Assembly (NCBI GenBank): GCA_034440635.1
Contig: JAOTON010000319.1
Coordinates: 156,001 to 220,000, forward strand
Direction: 5' to 3'
Length of the DNA: 64,000 nt
From: Lepas anatifera
Lineage: Eukaryota; Arthropoda; Thecostraca; Lepadidae
Both the position numbers and the translations under genes were made by a program. Below are positions 35,613 through 47,440 of the stretch, piece by piece. Below the pieces are notes generated by a model. The model saw only the letters and a list, made by a program, of their open reading frames with translations, was not told the origin of the DNA and ran no database searches. Within the stretch, counting starts at the first letter, position 1, and the number at the start of each line of letters is the position of its first letter.

Positions 35613-37599
35613 CCTATGGGATGACAAACTATGTAGCGTTGTTCTGAACATTATTTTCAGGATGATGAAAGGATATTCTGAACAGCGGCAGGAATATGAA
35701 CACAGTGTTTGATCATGTTTGGTCACTTTAAATATTCTGTCTGGAAAAGTAAGATAATGTGATAGTCAAATGTGGCGGAATTCTGCCGCAAACGCTCTTT
35801 TTAGGGGAGGGGAGGGGTTGGCGTCTATAAGCATCAAGTGGTGTGAATGCCATTTGCGATGGCAGGAAGTCATACTTCTGGTCTCTGATGACATAAAGTG
35901 GGATCGTTTTTGACGGAAGCTGCTCACAAATGTTTTTCTACAAAGCGAATAAATGTGTTATTTGCGATATATCGTGTTTACCGTGATGTGATGCATGGTG
36001 TGTCTTAAAGAAAGCCAGATTATGCAGGTGTAGAAAGTTGGTACTAAGCGAAGTGTACCTGAAGAAGAAGGGTGTACAAAACGCTTATTAGACGAGTCAG
36101 CTGGGCGTTAGAAGGGAATCAGAGCCATTCTTGAACGGAGCTGCAAAGGGGTTGCAAGGTGCTAAGAAAGGTGCCATTGCAGCGTTATCAAAGCGTCACT
36201 GCAGTGCCACGCTAGAGTCGTGAAGAATTACAACGGTTTTTAAAGAGCGTGAGCGTAGAGTCGCATGGTGCTTCACCTGACATTTCCCGCGTCAGTGGAT
36301 TTTTAGCGCGCTCTGGGTAGATCGGGCCGGCGTCATGATACGATACGCGGGGCTTCTTTGTAGAGTGCGGACGGAGTTTTTCCTGCGCCAGGGTTAAGTT
36401 AACTCCACAGAAGCTACTCACAGCATGCGACAAATGGGACACTCCAGGAATGGGAGTCATTTTTCTCTGTGTGTGACAACTATTTTGCCAACCTCTGTGA
36501 ACATTTCGTTGTTCTGGAAAACTTTTTTATATCAAAATAGGTTTCAATCTGACTGAGGTTTTAACCTACGACATTTCAAACATGTTGCAGAAGTGTTAGC
36601 CTCACCCCATCCAATACAATGCAACAAACAGAAATCGGTTTGACCTTCCCTGATAAGTGTACGCAGCAAAACAATGTGCGTTATTGTCCGACCGCCCTTC
36701 ATTGATCTATTGCATCCTGCGACTGCACTGCGCCACAACAGGTCATTGCAACACGTCCCGCGGTGCAGTAGACTGTGCTCGGCGGTGCAGCATACTCAGC
36801 AGCACGCACGCCCCGACCAGCACAGCATAGACAGAGGCGAAGTCAAGAGTACAATCAGAAATAGAATGATGGACCAAAAGCTTTAGACATGTAGAAAGAA
36901 CACTATCAGTGTGAAAAATAATACTCTTTGAAACCCGCTTTCAACAACAAATTGTACCAGAAAACGTTCGCATCAAATTATTTTTTCGACTTTAGCCCTG
37001 CATCTATGTGCATCGCACATAGCTGTAGGACTAGGATATTGTGCAATCTGCAGCTGTCACGTCTTATTGTGAAACTTATGGTTCAAATTTACAGCCCTTC
37101 ACCACGCAGCAAATGAGGTCATGATCCAGCCCCCCTCCCCTCCAACAGCAAAGACTGGTCGGTGGTATGACGTCACCTGGACGTGAAGGGATTTTTCCAC
37201 CGTTAGGCCTATCGAAATTATTCCAACTTTGTGATGCTCGCTTACAAATTTGAGAAAACACAAGGAAATGAAGTGAGTTCCAAATACAAATATAAAAAAA
37301 TGTTCATACCAATTTTTTAAGGTGGGCCTCCGAGCCACCTTCGCCCTTCTGGGCGGGGGGCTCAACCCCTCTTCGAACTCCGTTCATATCCGGGAGAGCA
37401 AAATACACGGACGCTGGTGGATGCCTCATAAGAATTAATGAAGAAACTAAATCAGGCACTTTTTGGCACAGGTCAATATTGAGGTCATGACACGTCAAAG
37501 AAGGAGGCATGTTAGAGAACAGTTTCTGGGCTCTAGCGTCTGACAGAGCTGAGTAAGAATCATTTTTAGGCACTATTCACTTCCTCTTGTTACGACGAA
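35613..37599. other. Non-coding stretch
   Basis: No supported feature. Short ORFs lack motifs. A GC-rich patch with GGGCGGGGGG occurs at about 37350-37360. Confidence 0.4.
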
Positions 37600-38140
37600 T
37601 CGAATGATGTATGATATGACTCTAATATGTCAAAATATAAAAATGGCCTGACGTAAGTTGAGGTCAAGGTCACCATCTGACCTAACATAGTCAATATGGT
37701 TATCAATCGGCTCACAATAATCATCTGAACGTAGTGGTATCAAAATAAAAGGCTTAAGTAGCCCCAGATGACCTCTCAGAGGTCACACGCCCAAACTTTC
37801 AACGCGACCATGGAAATGAGATATGAGGATATGGAAATGAGGATACTACTATTTGGAGAATGTGAAGGCATTCTAAGAAGTATCTACACAAATAGAGTCA
37901 TATTCGTCCAATTTCCGTGTTCCCCATGCATTTCCAAAGGATCCGTATCTGAATCTAAGTCATCGAAATGAAAAATCCCGGAATAAATTTTGTAGTACTC
38001 GGCGAGCCCATTATGTGATATGAACTTCGATTGGATATATTAACCATGCTCTTACTTATGCTATATTAAACTATTTTGGAGGTGAGGTCAATTGACCTGA
38101 GATGACCCAAGCTTAAAATTTGGGGAAAAGTTACGAAATT
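37600..38140. repeat. TGACC/GGTCA-rich repeat DNA
   Basis: At least eight TGACC or GGTCA motifs occur. The block around AAAAATCCCGGAATAAA (about 37970-38000) matches the one near 42783 inside the 42070-43069 element, so this is a related, older copy. Its ends were not found. Confidence 0.55.
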
Positions 38141-38391
38141 GATCAATTATAAGATGTGCCAAGTAGGGGGAAAGGGGTGCTTCACGCCGCCGTTTTTTGG
38201 TGCCACCAAAAAAAAACCCGAGGGGGGTGAATGTTCAAACACCACGCACCATGACGAGAGTTAATGGGGATAAATTTTGGAATATTTTGGATGGTGTTTA
38301 TACACTCTTGATACAGCCTTCAAAGGGCGAGCGCATGACGTCACCCGGGTGTGGAGCAATCCTCCTTGAACATACCTTTAAATAAAGTAGG

Positions 38392-38596
38392 GCCGGGGTG
38401 GCCTAGTGGCCTCGTTGCCAGTCTTCGGATCGGATACCATAGATTAACGTGGGCTCAATCCCCACGGCGGGAAACCGCCTTGTTCCGTGTCCGATCTGAC
38501 CCGGTGGAGAGGATCCTTACACACCCAAGCCAATACTCCTTGTAATTGGGCAAGTGTTCCTGTTGGGAGTGGCCCTAATAAGAATTGAAAACAAAA
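38392..38596 (+). mobile_element. tRNA-derived SINE
   Basis: It begins GCCGGGGTGGCCTAGTGG (A-box-like), has a B-box-like GGGCTCAATCCCC at about 38450, a unique body, and ends TAATAAGAATTGAAAACAAAA, an A-rich tail. The overall plan is that of a 200-bp SINE. The tRNA source cannot be named because the anticodon arm is lost. Confidence 0.65.
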
Positions 38597-38922
38597 GTTC
38601 CTAGGTCATGACCCACCGTTTGCAAATCACAGCTCTGGGTGAGTGTCATAACGCTGATTTATATCGCTCGCAAATACAAAGCCCCGAGCAATGCTTTAAG
38701 CACCTAAAAGCGATATAGGAGTTTATGAGTTTCTTCCACTGCAGCTGCGATAGCTTTCTTCGTGTAGTCTAAGTACATCAGAGTTTTCAAAGCCAAGGTT
38801 TCCGCTCCAACAAGTTCCACCCTATTGCGTGATATTACCACCTTTAAGACCAGAAAAATTATAACGGTAGTAGTCTGTACCGTTACACACTCTGTGGTCA
38901 CATGACACCGGACGGCTCTGGT

Positions 38923-38938
38923 CAGTGACGGATCTAGG
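38923..38938 (+). mobile_element. Solo hAT-type terminus left of the palindrome
   Basis: CAGTGACGGATCTAGG closely matches the CAGTGGCGGATCCAGG terminus of other elements in the window. No partner end was found. Confidence 0.4.
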
Positions 38939-38952
38939 ATATCGGCCTGACT

Positions 38953-38959
38953 ATACATT

Positions 38960-39028
<69 letters not shown>

Positions 39029-39032
39029 TATT
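38953..39032. repeat. (TA)n tract at left edge of giant palindrome
   Basis: Nearly pure TA repeat with two TACA interruptions. It mirrors a tract at the right edge. Confidence 0.9.
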
Positions 39033-40261
39033 AGCCTGGTCCGGATTTAGGTTTTTTCTTCAGAAAGTAACGGATCGTTGTTCATTAGATGCATTTTTGG
39101 TGCTGATTGCGATGCGCTCATCAGAAATGCAATTTTCGAAAAACTTTTGGTGGCCCACTCGAGTTGAACGTTTTGCATTTTGCCCAATTTTCCACTTTTT
39201 GGCTCACCATCAACCCATATTACCAACGAGGTGGAAAAAATTGCACTGGGTTGGTAGTTTGGTTCATTGGTGTTCCATTCGCTTTGTTTTTTTGTTATAA
39301 CTTGCACACATAACGGTTATTTTTTGCTTATCATATCCTCTTTTAGTTGAGCTTACACTGGCTCTCCGTAGATGGCGCTAGCGGCGTGACATGGTAAGTG
39401 AATACTGATTCCCTCGGGGACCGGGAATGTGAACAGCAACGTGAAAGGTGAGAAACAATTGCGAATTGGATTGTATAAACGCACTTAAAGAGCTGTTTTC
39501 AAGCAGCACTGAAGCTGTTAACACTGTTTCTCAGGTATTTTAAGCATGCCATGTCCAAATATGCTGCTGCTGCTGAAGTCCCGACCATAACCCTTTACCA
39601 ATAGACGCAGGAACCGTGGGGGCTGTGGTGGTGGCTGTTGCACCCAACTTTCAGAGTGTGGCAGCAGCTCTAACCCCGCCCCCCAGTTTGAGCCGAGTCT
39701 GGAACTTCTCTATTAACATTTAAGTGATATGCCTAATCACCCCCGGCCATACCAACGCGGAAGCCCCTTCCTCCAACTTACACCTTTCCTCCGACTAAAA
39801 TAGTCTCTCCACCTATGCCGTCACCGACTGAATGCTTCCGTATTTGCGCCAAAAAGACTCTGCAGCAACCCTACTTTGACTGAAGTGCGAGGGTATCAGT
39901 TTTGAGGCTAGTGACCTCTAGCCCAGTCTCCTCTGACATATTTAGAGGTCGTTGTGGCCCAGAGAAGAATTATATGTTTTACGTATACGGATAGAATTGA
40001 CCATTTTTAACGTTGCGGTCCAGCAGAAAAAAATCGACTGGTTTGGCATTGTGCGAACATTTTTTTTACAAACATGGCATTGGTTACCAGGTTTTAAGGA
40101 CTGAAGGAAATATCTTGTATGAAATCACAAAATAAGCTTTCCAACGTTTCCGCACCTTGCACTAGCTGCATTGGATAATAATCTATAATCATATGATAAT
40201 CGATAATCATCGACATAATCTAAGTGTTTACGTTATCTTTTCCTTTCAGTTCTCTGATCGA

Positions 40262-40849
40262 AATTGAAAATGGAGGGACGGTTATATCTGCAAGAAATAA
40301 AGGAGTCTTACCGTGAGTTTTGTATATCATAGGGCGGCTTCTTATGACAAGAATTGAACTCATGGAGGAGCGGAGCAAAGATGAGTGTCATATTCCTATG
40401 GAAGAATGGAAGAACAGGGTAACAGCAGGGGTTATGGATGTGTGTGCCAGCGTATCACTCCATACACGTGTAAATCAGGCCATACTGAAGGAACTAAGAG
40501 GGCTTTGGAAAGAAAGAGTACAAAAAGAAGTATGCAAATAAGTTTGGCAAGCGAGCTACTATACCAACTGCTGCGATGGATTCGCTGTTTGATACCAGCA
40601 GCCGAGAACTTGAGCCTGGACTAGCAGAAGACAGTGTTTCTTGCCGACCATCCAAGTGCCAGACGCCTTCAGACAGACAGCCTCGGTCAGGAAACCACAG
40701 CGCGATGGCAGAGGAGAGCTCAGCGAGCGGGTCGAGCAGTCATGAGAGGAGCAGCCGTCACCTCCCCGAATCAACAGGCGACGGCCGAGCCAGCAAACAC
40801 ACCTGTGGAAACTGGTGTTTCATTAATGCTATCATCTGCTAAGCTATAA
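40262..40849 (+). pseudogene. Left-arm gene-like remnant of the palindrome
   Basis: Overlapping frames (40320-40541, 40576-40842) jointly correspond to the longer right-arm frame on the minus strand. The shared C-terminal part contains ESSASGSSSHERSSRHLPES. The upstream part (MTRIELMEERSKDECHIPMEE) shares a start region ATGGAGGGACGG with the right arm. Frames are broken, so it is not functional. The protein family is not recognised; it may be a transposase or other element protein. Transcription would point toward the palindrome centre. Confidence 0.4.
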
Positions 40850-41314
40850 TGACTCGGTAATCCCGATCAAAGGGATATTATCTGTGTATGAGCAATGCTA
40901 TTTTCAAAACCAGTCGGCTCAACAATTCTAACAAAACACCCACAAGCTATATGTATATATATATTTTTCAAAACACTGTCCAAGTCGTTCACAGTCAATA
41001 GCTCATAAACCATAAGACATGGTACGCATTGCTTGTCGTTCTCCTATCCTTCCTTACGGTTCCATAACTCATAAAACATAAAAATGGTTGGCATTACTTG
41101 TCGTTCTTCTACGGTCTATCCTTCCTTATGGTTTATGAGTTATGGACTGTGAACGACTTGGACAATGTTTAAAAAATATATATAAATATATAGCTTGTGG
41201 GTGTTCTGATCGGATTTATGAGCAGACTGGTTTCTGAAAATAACATTGTTCATACACAGATAATATCCCCTTGATCAGGATTACCAAGTCATTATAGCTT
41301 AGCAGGTGATAGCG

Positions 41315-41890
41315 CTACCTGAAACACCAGTTTCCACAGGCGTGTTTGCTGTCTCGGCCGTCGCCTGTTGACTCGGGGAGGTGACGGCTGCTCCTCTTAT
41401 GACTGCTCGACCCGCTCGCTGAGCTCTCCTGTGCCATCGCTCTGTGGTTTCCTGATCGAGGCTGCCTGTCTGAATACGTCTGGCACTTGGCTGGTCGGCC
41501 AGATACACTGTCTTCTACTAGTTCAGGCTCACGTTCCCGGCTGCTGATATCAATCAGCGAATCCATCGCAGCAATTGATGTAGCAGCTCGCTTGCCAAAC
41601 CTGTTAACATGCTTCTTTTTGTCTCTCATCCTTTCTAAAGCCCTCTTAGTTCCTTCAGCACGGCCTGTTTTGCACGTGTAGGCAGTGATACGCTTGCACA
41701 TACATCCATAATCTCAGCCGTTACCCTGTTATTGATACTTTTATAGGAATATGGCACTCATCTTTGCTCCGCTCCTCCACGAGTCCAATTCTTGTCATAA
41801 CAAGGTGCCCTATGACATGCCAAACTCACGGTCAGGCTCTTTTGTTTTTTGCAAATATTACCGTCCGTCCATGTTGAATTTTGTTCAGAG
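41315..41890 (-). pseudogene. Right-arm gene-like remnant of the palindrome
   Basis: A 128-aa minus-strand frame (41315-41701) is the better preserved of the pair. It has a Lys/Arg-rich segment (RALERMRDKKKHVNRFGKRA) and then a Ser-rich tail. Upstream toward 41890 the sequence still matches the left arm but changes frame. The two copies converge on the centre. No known domain was recognised. Confidence 0.4.
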
Positions 41891-42069
41891 GAAACATAAA
41901 ACTGCAAAGAGAACATAACGTTAAACTTGGATTATGCCGGTATGTGAATTATTCAATACAACTAGTGCAGGATGTCTAGTCGTTGGAAGTCGTTGGAAAT
42001 TTTAGGATTTCATACAGCATATTTTCTTCGGTCCTTAAAACCTGGTGACCAATGTCACGTTTGTATTAA

Positions 42070-43069
42070 CCCGCCCCACCGGGGTCCGGCGCCACCTTGC
42101 CACCGGGGGCCATCGATGGCCCCCTCTAACTCCGAAAATATGGGCGTTAGCGCAAATCTGCAAAGTGCAATGAAAGCTTGCGTGAATTCAGTAAGAAATT
42201 ACTTCGCATGTTTTAGTGCTCAGGTCAATGGTTTGACCTCCAGAGGTCAAATTAGGTCAAGATCGGCTATTTTCACTCAAATATGCAATGATTGAGCAAA
42301 CTGGGCATAACTCTTATGTCATTAGAGCTATTGAGGCCTGGTAAGTACATTTGATAGCAAATTGCCAGTACTTTTTCCGCTATGTGGAACGTAAAGACCT
42401 CCCGCCAGTGGTTTGACCTCCAGAGGTCACCTCGTGACCTAATATGACCTGAGGTCACGAAAGGTCGAAAGTGACCTTGCCGTATATCAAATGAAAGCCA
42501 GTGACAAGACAAACACGATGGTGTTTGTTTCACCGCTCTAGCTTAATTAGGTCAAAGTTATTGCCAAAATACTGTTTTTGACCTCTGGTGACCTTGGATG
42601 ACCTTGGAAAGTCAAAGGGCAAATATGACCCCTGGGATCCGTGAAAGGGTGTCCAAAAACTTTGTTCTGAGCAGTCTGAGTATTTGCAATCATTTTGTGG
42701 CTTTTATATCATGAAACAACTTTTCCCTATGCTTTTCCAATGGGAGAGGTCGCCTCGTGACCTGACCTCAGGGCACGAAATCGAAAATCCCGGATATAAC
42801 CTTGTAGACCCTGGAGGTGTTATGAAGTGTAGGAAGTTTCAAAGCGATCGACTTTGAAATGTAGCTCTTACAGAGCTCTAAAGTGAAGTGAGGTGACCTT
42901 GGTCGACCTCGTCTGGTGACCTGACCTTGGGTGACCCGGGGTAAAAATTTCAGGGATGATAAGAAAATGATGCAGTGAGAGGTAGAGCCCTAAACCGCGG
43001 TGCTGCGCCTCGTCGTTTTTCTGCTATCCCGAAAACCTTAGGGGGCCATCGATGCCCGGTGGGCGAGGG
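42070..43069. mobile_element. 1000-bp TTAA-flanked non-autonomous element in the right arm
   Basis: It begins CCCGCCCCACCGGG and ends GCCCGGTGGGCGAGGG, inverted with about two mismatches, flanked by TTAA at 42066-42069 and 43070-43073. The left arm of the palindrome has the uninterrupted counterpart (AACATTTTTTTTACAAAC near 40059-40076). A second inverted block, GGGGGCCATCGATG, lies just inside both ends. The body has about twenty TGACC/GGTCA motifs and no transposase. Confidence 0.82.
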
Positions 43070-44102
43070 TTAAAATGTTTGCATAATGCCAAACCGGTCG
43101 ATTTTTTCTGCTGTACCACAACGTTGAAAATTATCAATCCTATCCGCCTACGTAAAACAAATAATTCTTCTCTGGGCCACAACGACCTCCAAATATGTCA
43201 GAGGAAACTGGGCTAGAGGTCACTAGCCTCAAAACTGATACCCTCGCACTTCAGTCAAAGTAGGGTTGCTGCAGAGTCTTTTTGGCGCAAATACGGAAGC
43301 ATTCAGTCGGTGAAGGCATAGGTGGAGAGACTATTTTAGTCGGAGGAAAGGTGTAGGCTTGGAGGAAGGGGCTTCCGCGTTGGTATGGCCGGGGTTGATT
43401 AGGCATATCACTTAAATGTTAATAGAGAAGTTCCAGAATCGGCTCAAACTGGGGGCGGGGTTAGAGCTGCTGCCACACTCTGAAAGTTGGGTGCAACAGC
43501 CACCACCACAGCCCCCACGGTTCCTGCGTCTATTGGTAAAGGGTTATGGTCGGGACTTCAGCAGCAGCAGCATATTTGGACATGACATGCTTAAAATACC
43601 TGAGAAACAGTGTTAACAGCTTCAGTGCTGCTTGAAAACAGCTCTTAAGTGCGTTTATACAATCCAATTCGCAATTGTTTCTCACCTTTCACGTTGCTGT
43701 TCACATTCCCGGTCCCCGAGGAAATCAGTATTCACTTACCAAGACACGCCGCTAGCGCCATCTATGGAGAGCCAGTGCAAGCTCAACTAAAAGCGGATAT
43801 GATAAGCAAAAATAACGGTTATGTGTGCAAGTTATAACAACAAAAACAAAGCGAATGGAACACCAATGAACCAAACTACCAGCCCAGTGCAATTTTTTCC
43901 ACCTCGTTGGTAATATGGGTTGAGGGTGAGCCAAAAAGTGGAAAATTGGGCAAAATACAAAACCTTCAACTCGAGTGGGCCACCAAAAGTTTTTCGAAAA
44001 TTGCATTTCTGATGAGCGCATCGTAATCAGCACCAAAAAATGCATCTAATGAACAACGATCCGTTACTTTCTGAAGAAAAAAACCTAAATCCGGACCAGG
44101 CT

Positions 44103-44110
44103 ATATATAT

Positions 44111-44155
<45 letters not shown>
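44103..44155. repeat. (TA)n tract at right edge of giant palindrome
   Basis: TA repeat with one ATTATT interruption, followed by ATAGGCGAAGCCTAGGACATC, which resembles the start of the 50-bp minisatellite unit. Confidence 0.88.
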
Positions 44156-44157
<2 letters not shown>

Positions 44158-47100
44158 CGAAGCCTAGGACATCACAGAAACAGCATCACAGGGAAGGCTC
44201 ACCACAGAGGTGGCCTACATCAGCCGGGGGGCGCCTTTTGTTCATTCTAAGGGGCACCCTTCCGGTACAAGTTTTGGCTTTTTTAAGAGTTGAGTATGTA
44301 AAAAGTCTAGTCGGGAGGTGACGGCGCGAATCCAACCAAAGAGCAGCGCTGTCCGGAGTTTTAATCCGCAGGTACTGCACAATTAGCACATTGTACGGGG
44401 CAATCTCGGCATGGGCGCTCAGTGTCCACAGAGGGCGACTCCTGAGGGAGGCAACGGCTCCCTTCGCTCCCCCGCTGGATTCATCCCTGGCTCTGGCATA
44501 ACTTTCTGGCACTTGCCTAAGGTGGTAAAAACAATAATAAATTCGAAAGGAAGAACTTAAATATGACACTTAAATTAAAAACAAGCCATGTAATGTCAGG
44601 TTTCAGGCTAAAATTATCCCATACCAACATGTAATTGCCTTCAAATTTTCCACATAATCATTGAATTTCCTATACACTGTGTATGTGACAAATTAGCTCC
44701 CCGGTCCGTTTCCATGAAGGACAGAGATATTAACGAAAGAGAAAGGGCCAGGACACAATACTCTTCCATCTAAAAAAGAAGTCATGCCACAAAATAAAAT
44801 GCAGCCCTCGTGTGAGTACTTAAACACTCCTGCACTTTCCTTCTTTAAAATTCGTCGCCCAATTTGGCATCGCTAATCATAGTCCCGTAAAGCGAAGCGC
44901 ATGTTCCAGGCGCCTGCAGTGAATGGAAGGCTGGTGACCTCGCTCCGGAGAAACGGCTAGAAGGTCAAAGGAAGTTCCAAATGCCGTGCTGGCAACGGCA
45001 GGCCGCCTCTTCCAAGCTCAAGGTCCGGGGCGATCAGATAAGACACCTGTGCAGTGCGGTCCGGTCAGCCGGCCAGTCTGTAACGGTATTGTCCGCCTGT
45101 CCTCGGTGGCAGCGTCACAGAAAACCGTGCGGCCGCTGCACTCAGCAAAGGGCTAAACCTCTTCTGCTCTCCTCAGCACGGTACATTAGCGATCTGGATC
45201 GCTTAGCGGTACATATTTATGCAGTTTAAGTAGGAGTAATCAGCGTTACAATGACTGTTGTTACAAGTGCTCATGATAGAGTGAAAGGTATGTACAAGGG
45301 CAAAAGCCGCGTATAACGCCACTGTGTGCGCACTATTAGGGTTCTCCCGTGGGATCGGTTTTAGCGGTCGTAAGACCAAGAGTGCGTCCGGGCATACTCT
45401 CACGTAGTATCAGACAGCTCAAGGGCTCTTGCGCAAAATATGGCATACACAGCGATGCCCGATCCAAAGGCGGTGTCGAACCAAGGACTTGTCAATCAAA
45501 TAAAACACATAAACAATTTTTTTCACACAATAGAATGAAGGAAGGCTTTCATAAGCTCGCTTTAATGTTAGCTTGTTTAATTGCAAAAGTTCAAAAGATA
45601 AAATCAAAGAAAAGAATATGCAGAGTTGCGTCAAATAATTACTGTTCTCATTTAATGGTGGAGTAATTGAGCAGATCATCTTCTTTGAATTAGACATTCC
45701 AAGTTTAATGGCAAGATATGGTATATAAGCATGCAAATAGGAGAAGGTGAAAGGTGAAAGTGACGGTGAAAGCACCTCCTATTTCGATCAAGTTCACACA
45801 AGCTATCAAAATGTCAGAAAACCGATTTCATTTCGTTTCATTTCTTCGGAGAGATTATCAAGTAGTCGATAAAACTATTTTGGTAAAATCACATACTCGT
45901 GGGAGACACGATCTTCTCGCACAGCTCCTCTTTCCACTTCGGATAATAGGAAATACACATTTCATAATTCAATAGGAGATACTTTTCAATAATTTCGGAA
46001 ACTTTCAATAATGCGTTCCGGAATAATAACCGGTTCACTTCTACGAGAGTGACCGTTTACCAGGTGTTTGGTCTTCACCTCCAACGATTTACATAAACTG
46101 ATTACGAGTGCATTACAAGCCATGATATACTCACACACACACACCCGCAAACGCACGCGCACCCACGCCCACACACACACTGTGTTTCGTCAAGAAAGTG
46201 GAGTCTTTCACAGTCGATCGGTACAGCAAAAGGGACAGAATCTGACACTCCTATTCGTTTGATAAGTTGCTAATGCCGCTCAAGAACGTTAAAAATAAAT
46301 CCGGTTCAGTCGCTATCCATACAGTAATCCCGACTTTAAGCCACCTCGCTGTGAGCACACATTCCCTGACGTTTTCTTATTTAGTGAAAGCCGACGGCTG
46401 ATGGACTTGCCCGGTTATGCTAGACTCACAGGTAGGTAAGCCGCTGAGGAAATTTTATTTTACTAACTGGCCTGAACCAGGCTCAGCAGCCGGATGGACC
46501 ACCAATATGGTGACATGTCCCATGAAAAATTTTGCAAGGAGCAGGCTGCAATGTGCTCTATATGAAATCCAGTGGCTTTGCAGACTAATCACAAAGGCTC
46601 CATGACTGGGCCATGGATGGATAGATGGAGTACGCTTAATCACTACATGCTCACATGCTATTAATCGCTATTAATAGCACGTGAGCTTAATAGCTTAATC
46701 ACTATTAACTCACATGCAAGCTCTGAGCATGTTTTTGCTAAATGCAAATTGCACTCTCCATCTTTATTTGAATGAACGTTTAAGTACAGGAGCATAGAGG
46801 TTGCATACACTCAAACATTCATGCCCTCGAAAAAACACGAACACATACGCAAGTGTTCACTTTGGTCATGACCTGACCTCCGCTAAGGCCGTTATCGCGC
46901 CAAGTAACTTCCGAGAGGTTGCATGTCAATCGCGCAGGCGCATTTGTTAGGGGCACATGCTAGATTTTCTCCACGTGGTTTCGCACACTCCTATATGAGT
47001 CGTGATTTCAGCATAAGGCAGCTATCAAGTACGTGGTGGAAACTGCTATATCTTTTGTAGTTCCACACCAGAGGATGGTTCTGTCCCAGATATGTGCTAA

Positions 47101-47276
47101 TTTTATAGCTTAGTGTCGAATGATCCATTTACTTAGGTAGAAAAACCCATATTTAGAGCTGGAATGCGTGAGAAGAAAACAGTGGTCGATGGGAGTGGGC
47201 CTTTGAGTTAGCTGCAATTGTAAATGTAACTGTAATTACCTCACTTCATACTATTGCATCTGTGCACAGTTGGGTT
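44156..47276. other. Non-coding stretch
   Basis: No supported gene. A 127-aa minus ORF (44186-44569) has no motif. A (CA)n-like tract mixed with CG lies at 46130-46181. Confidence 0.45.
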
Positions 47277-47440
47277 CAGTGGCGGATCCAGGATTTCATT
47301 GGAGGGAGGGGGGCTAAGAAGCTCTAGCCTCCCTCGCCATTGCCCTGGAACAGCCTTCGGCTATGCATTTACTAAAGGCACACTAACAATGGGCTGGGGA
47401 CTGGGCCTTAATACCCTAGCCCCCCTTGTAGCCGCCACCG
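47277..47440 (+). mobile_element. 164-bp hAT-type MITE, host family of the minisatellite
   Basis: It begins CAGTGGCGGATCCAGG and ends TTGTAGCCGCCACCG, imperfect inverted ends. Its first 51 bp, to AAGCTCTAG, line up with one 50-bp minisatellite unit, and the rest lines up with 30000-30112. Flanking 8-mers GTTGGGTT and CTTGATTT match at only 5/8, so the target duplication is degraded. It is the only solo copy here. Confidence 0.7.

Larger units (their letters stand above)
39033..44102. repeat. Giant inverted repeat (about 2-kb arms)
   Basis: The left end AGCCTGGTCCGGATTTAGG reappears reverse-complemented at 44084-44102. The match continues inward through 40071 (partner 43070 side) and, after skipping a 1000-bp insertion in the right arm, to a centre near 41070. 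Arms look about 93-97% identical by eye. The short centre has a partial 65-bp direct repeat. Total length without the insertion is about 4.07 kb. Because the arms have diverged and one has a private insertion, simple fold-back read artefact is unlikely. Confidence 0.88.

Noticed and set aside
39033..44102. Palindrome as a sequencing fold-back artefact
   Set aside because: The arms differ by a few per cent and one has a private TTAA-flanked insertion, which an artefact would not produce. Long-read confirmation is still the decisive test.
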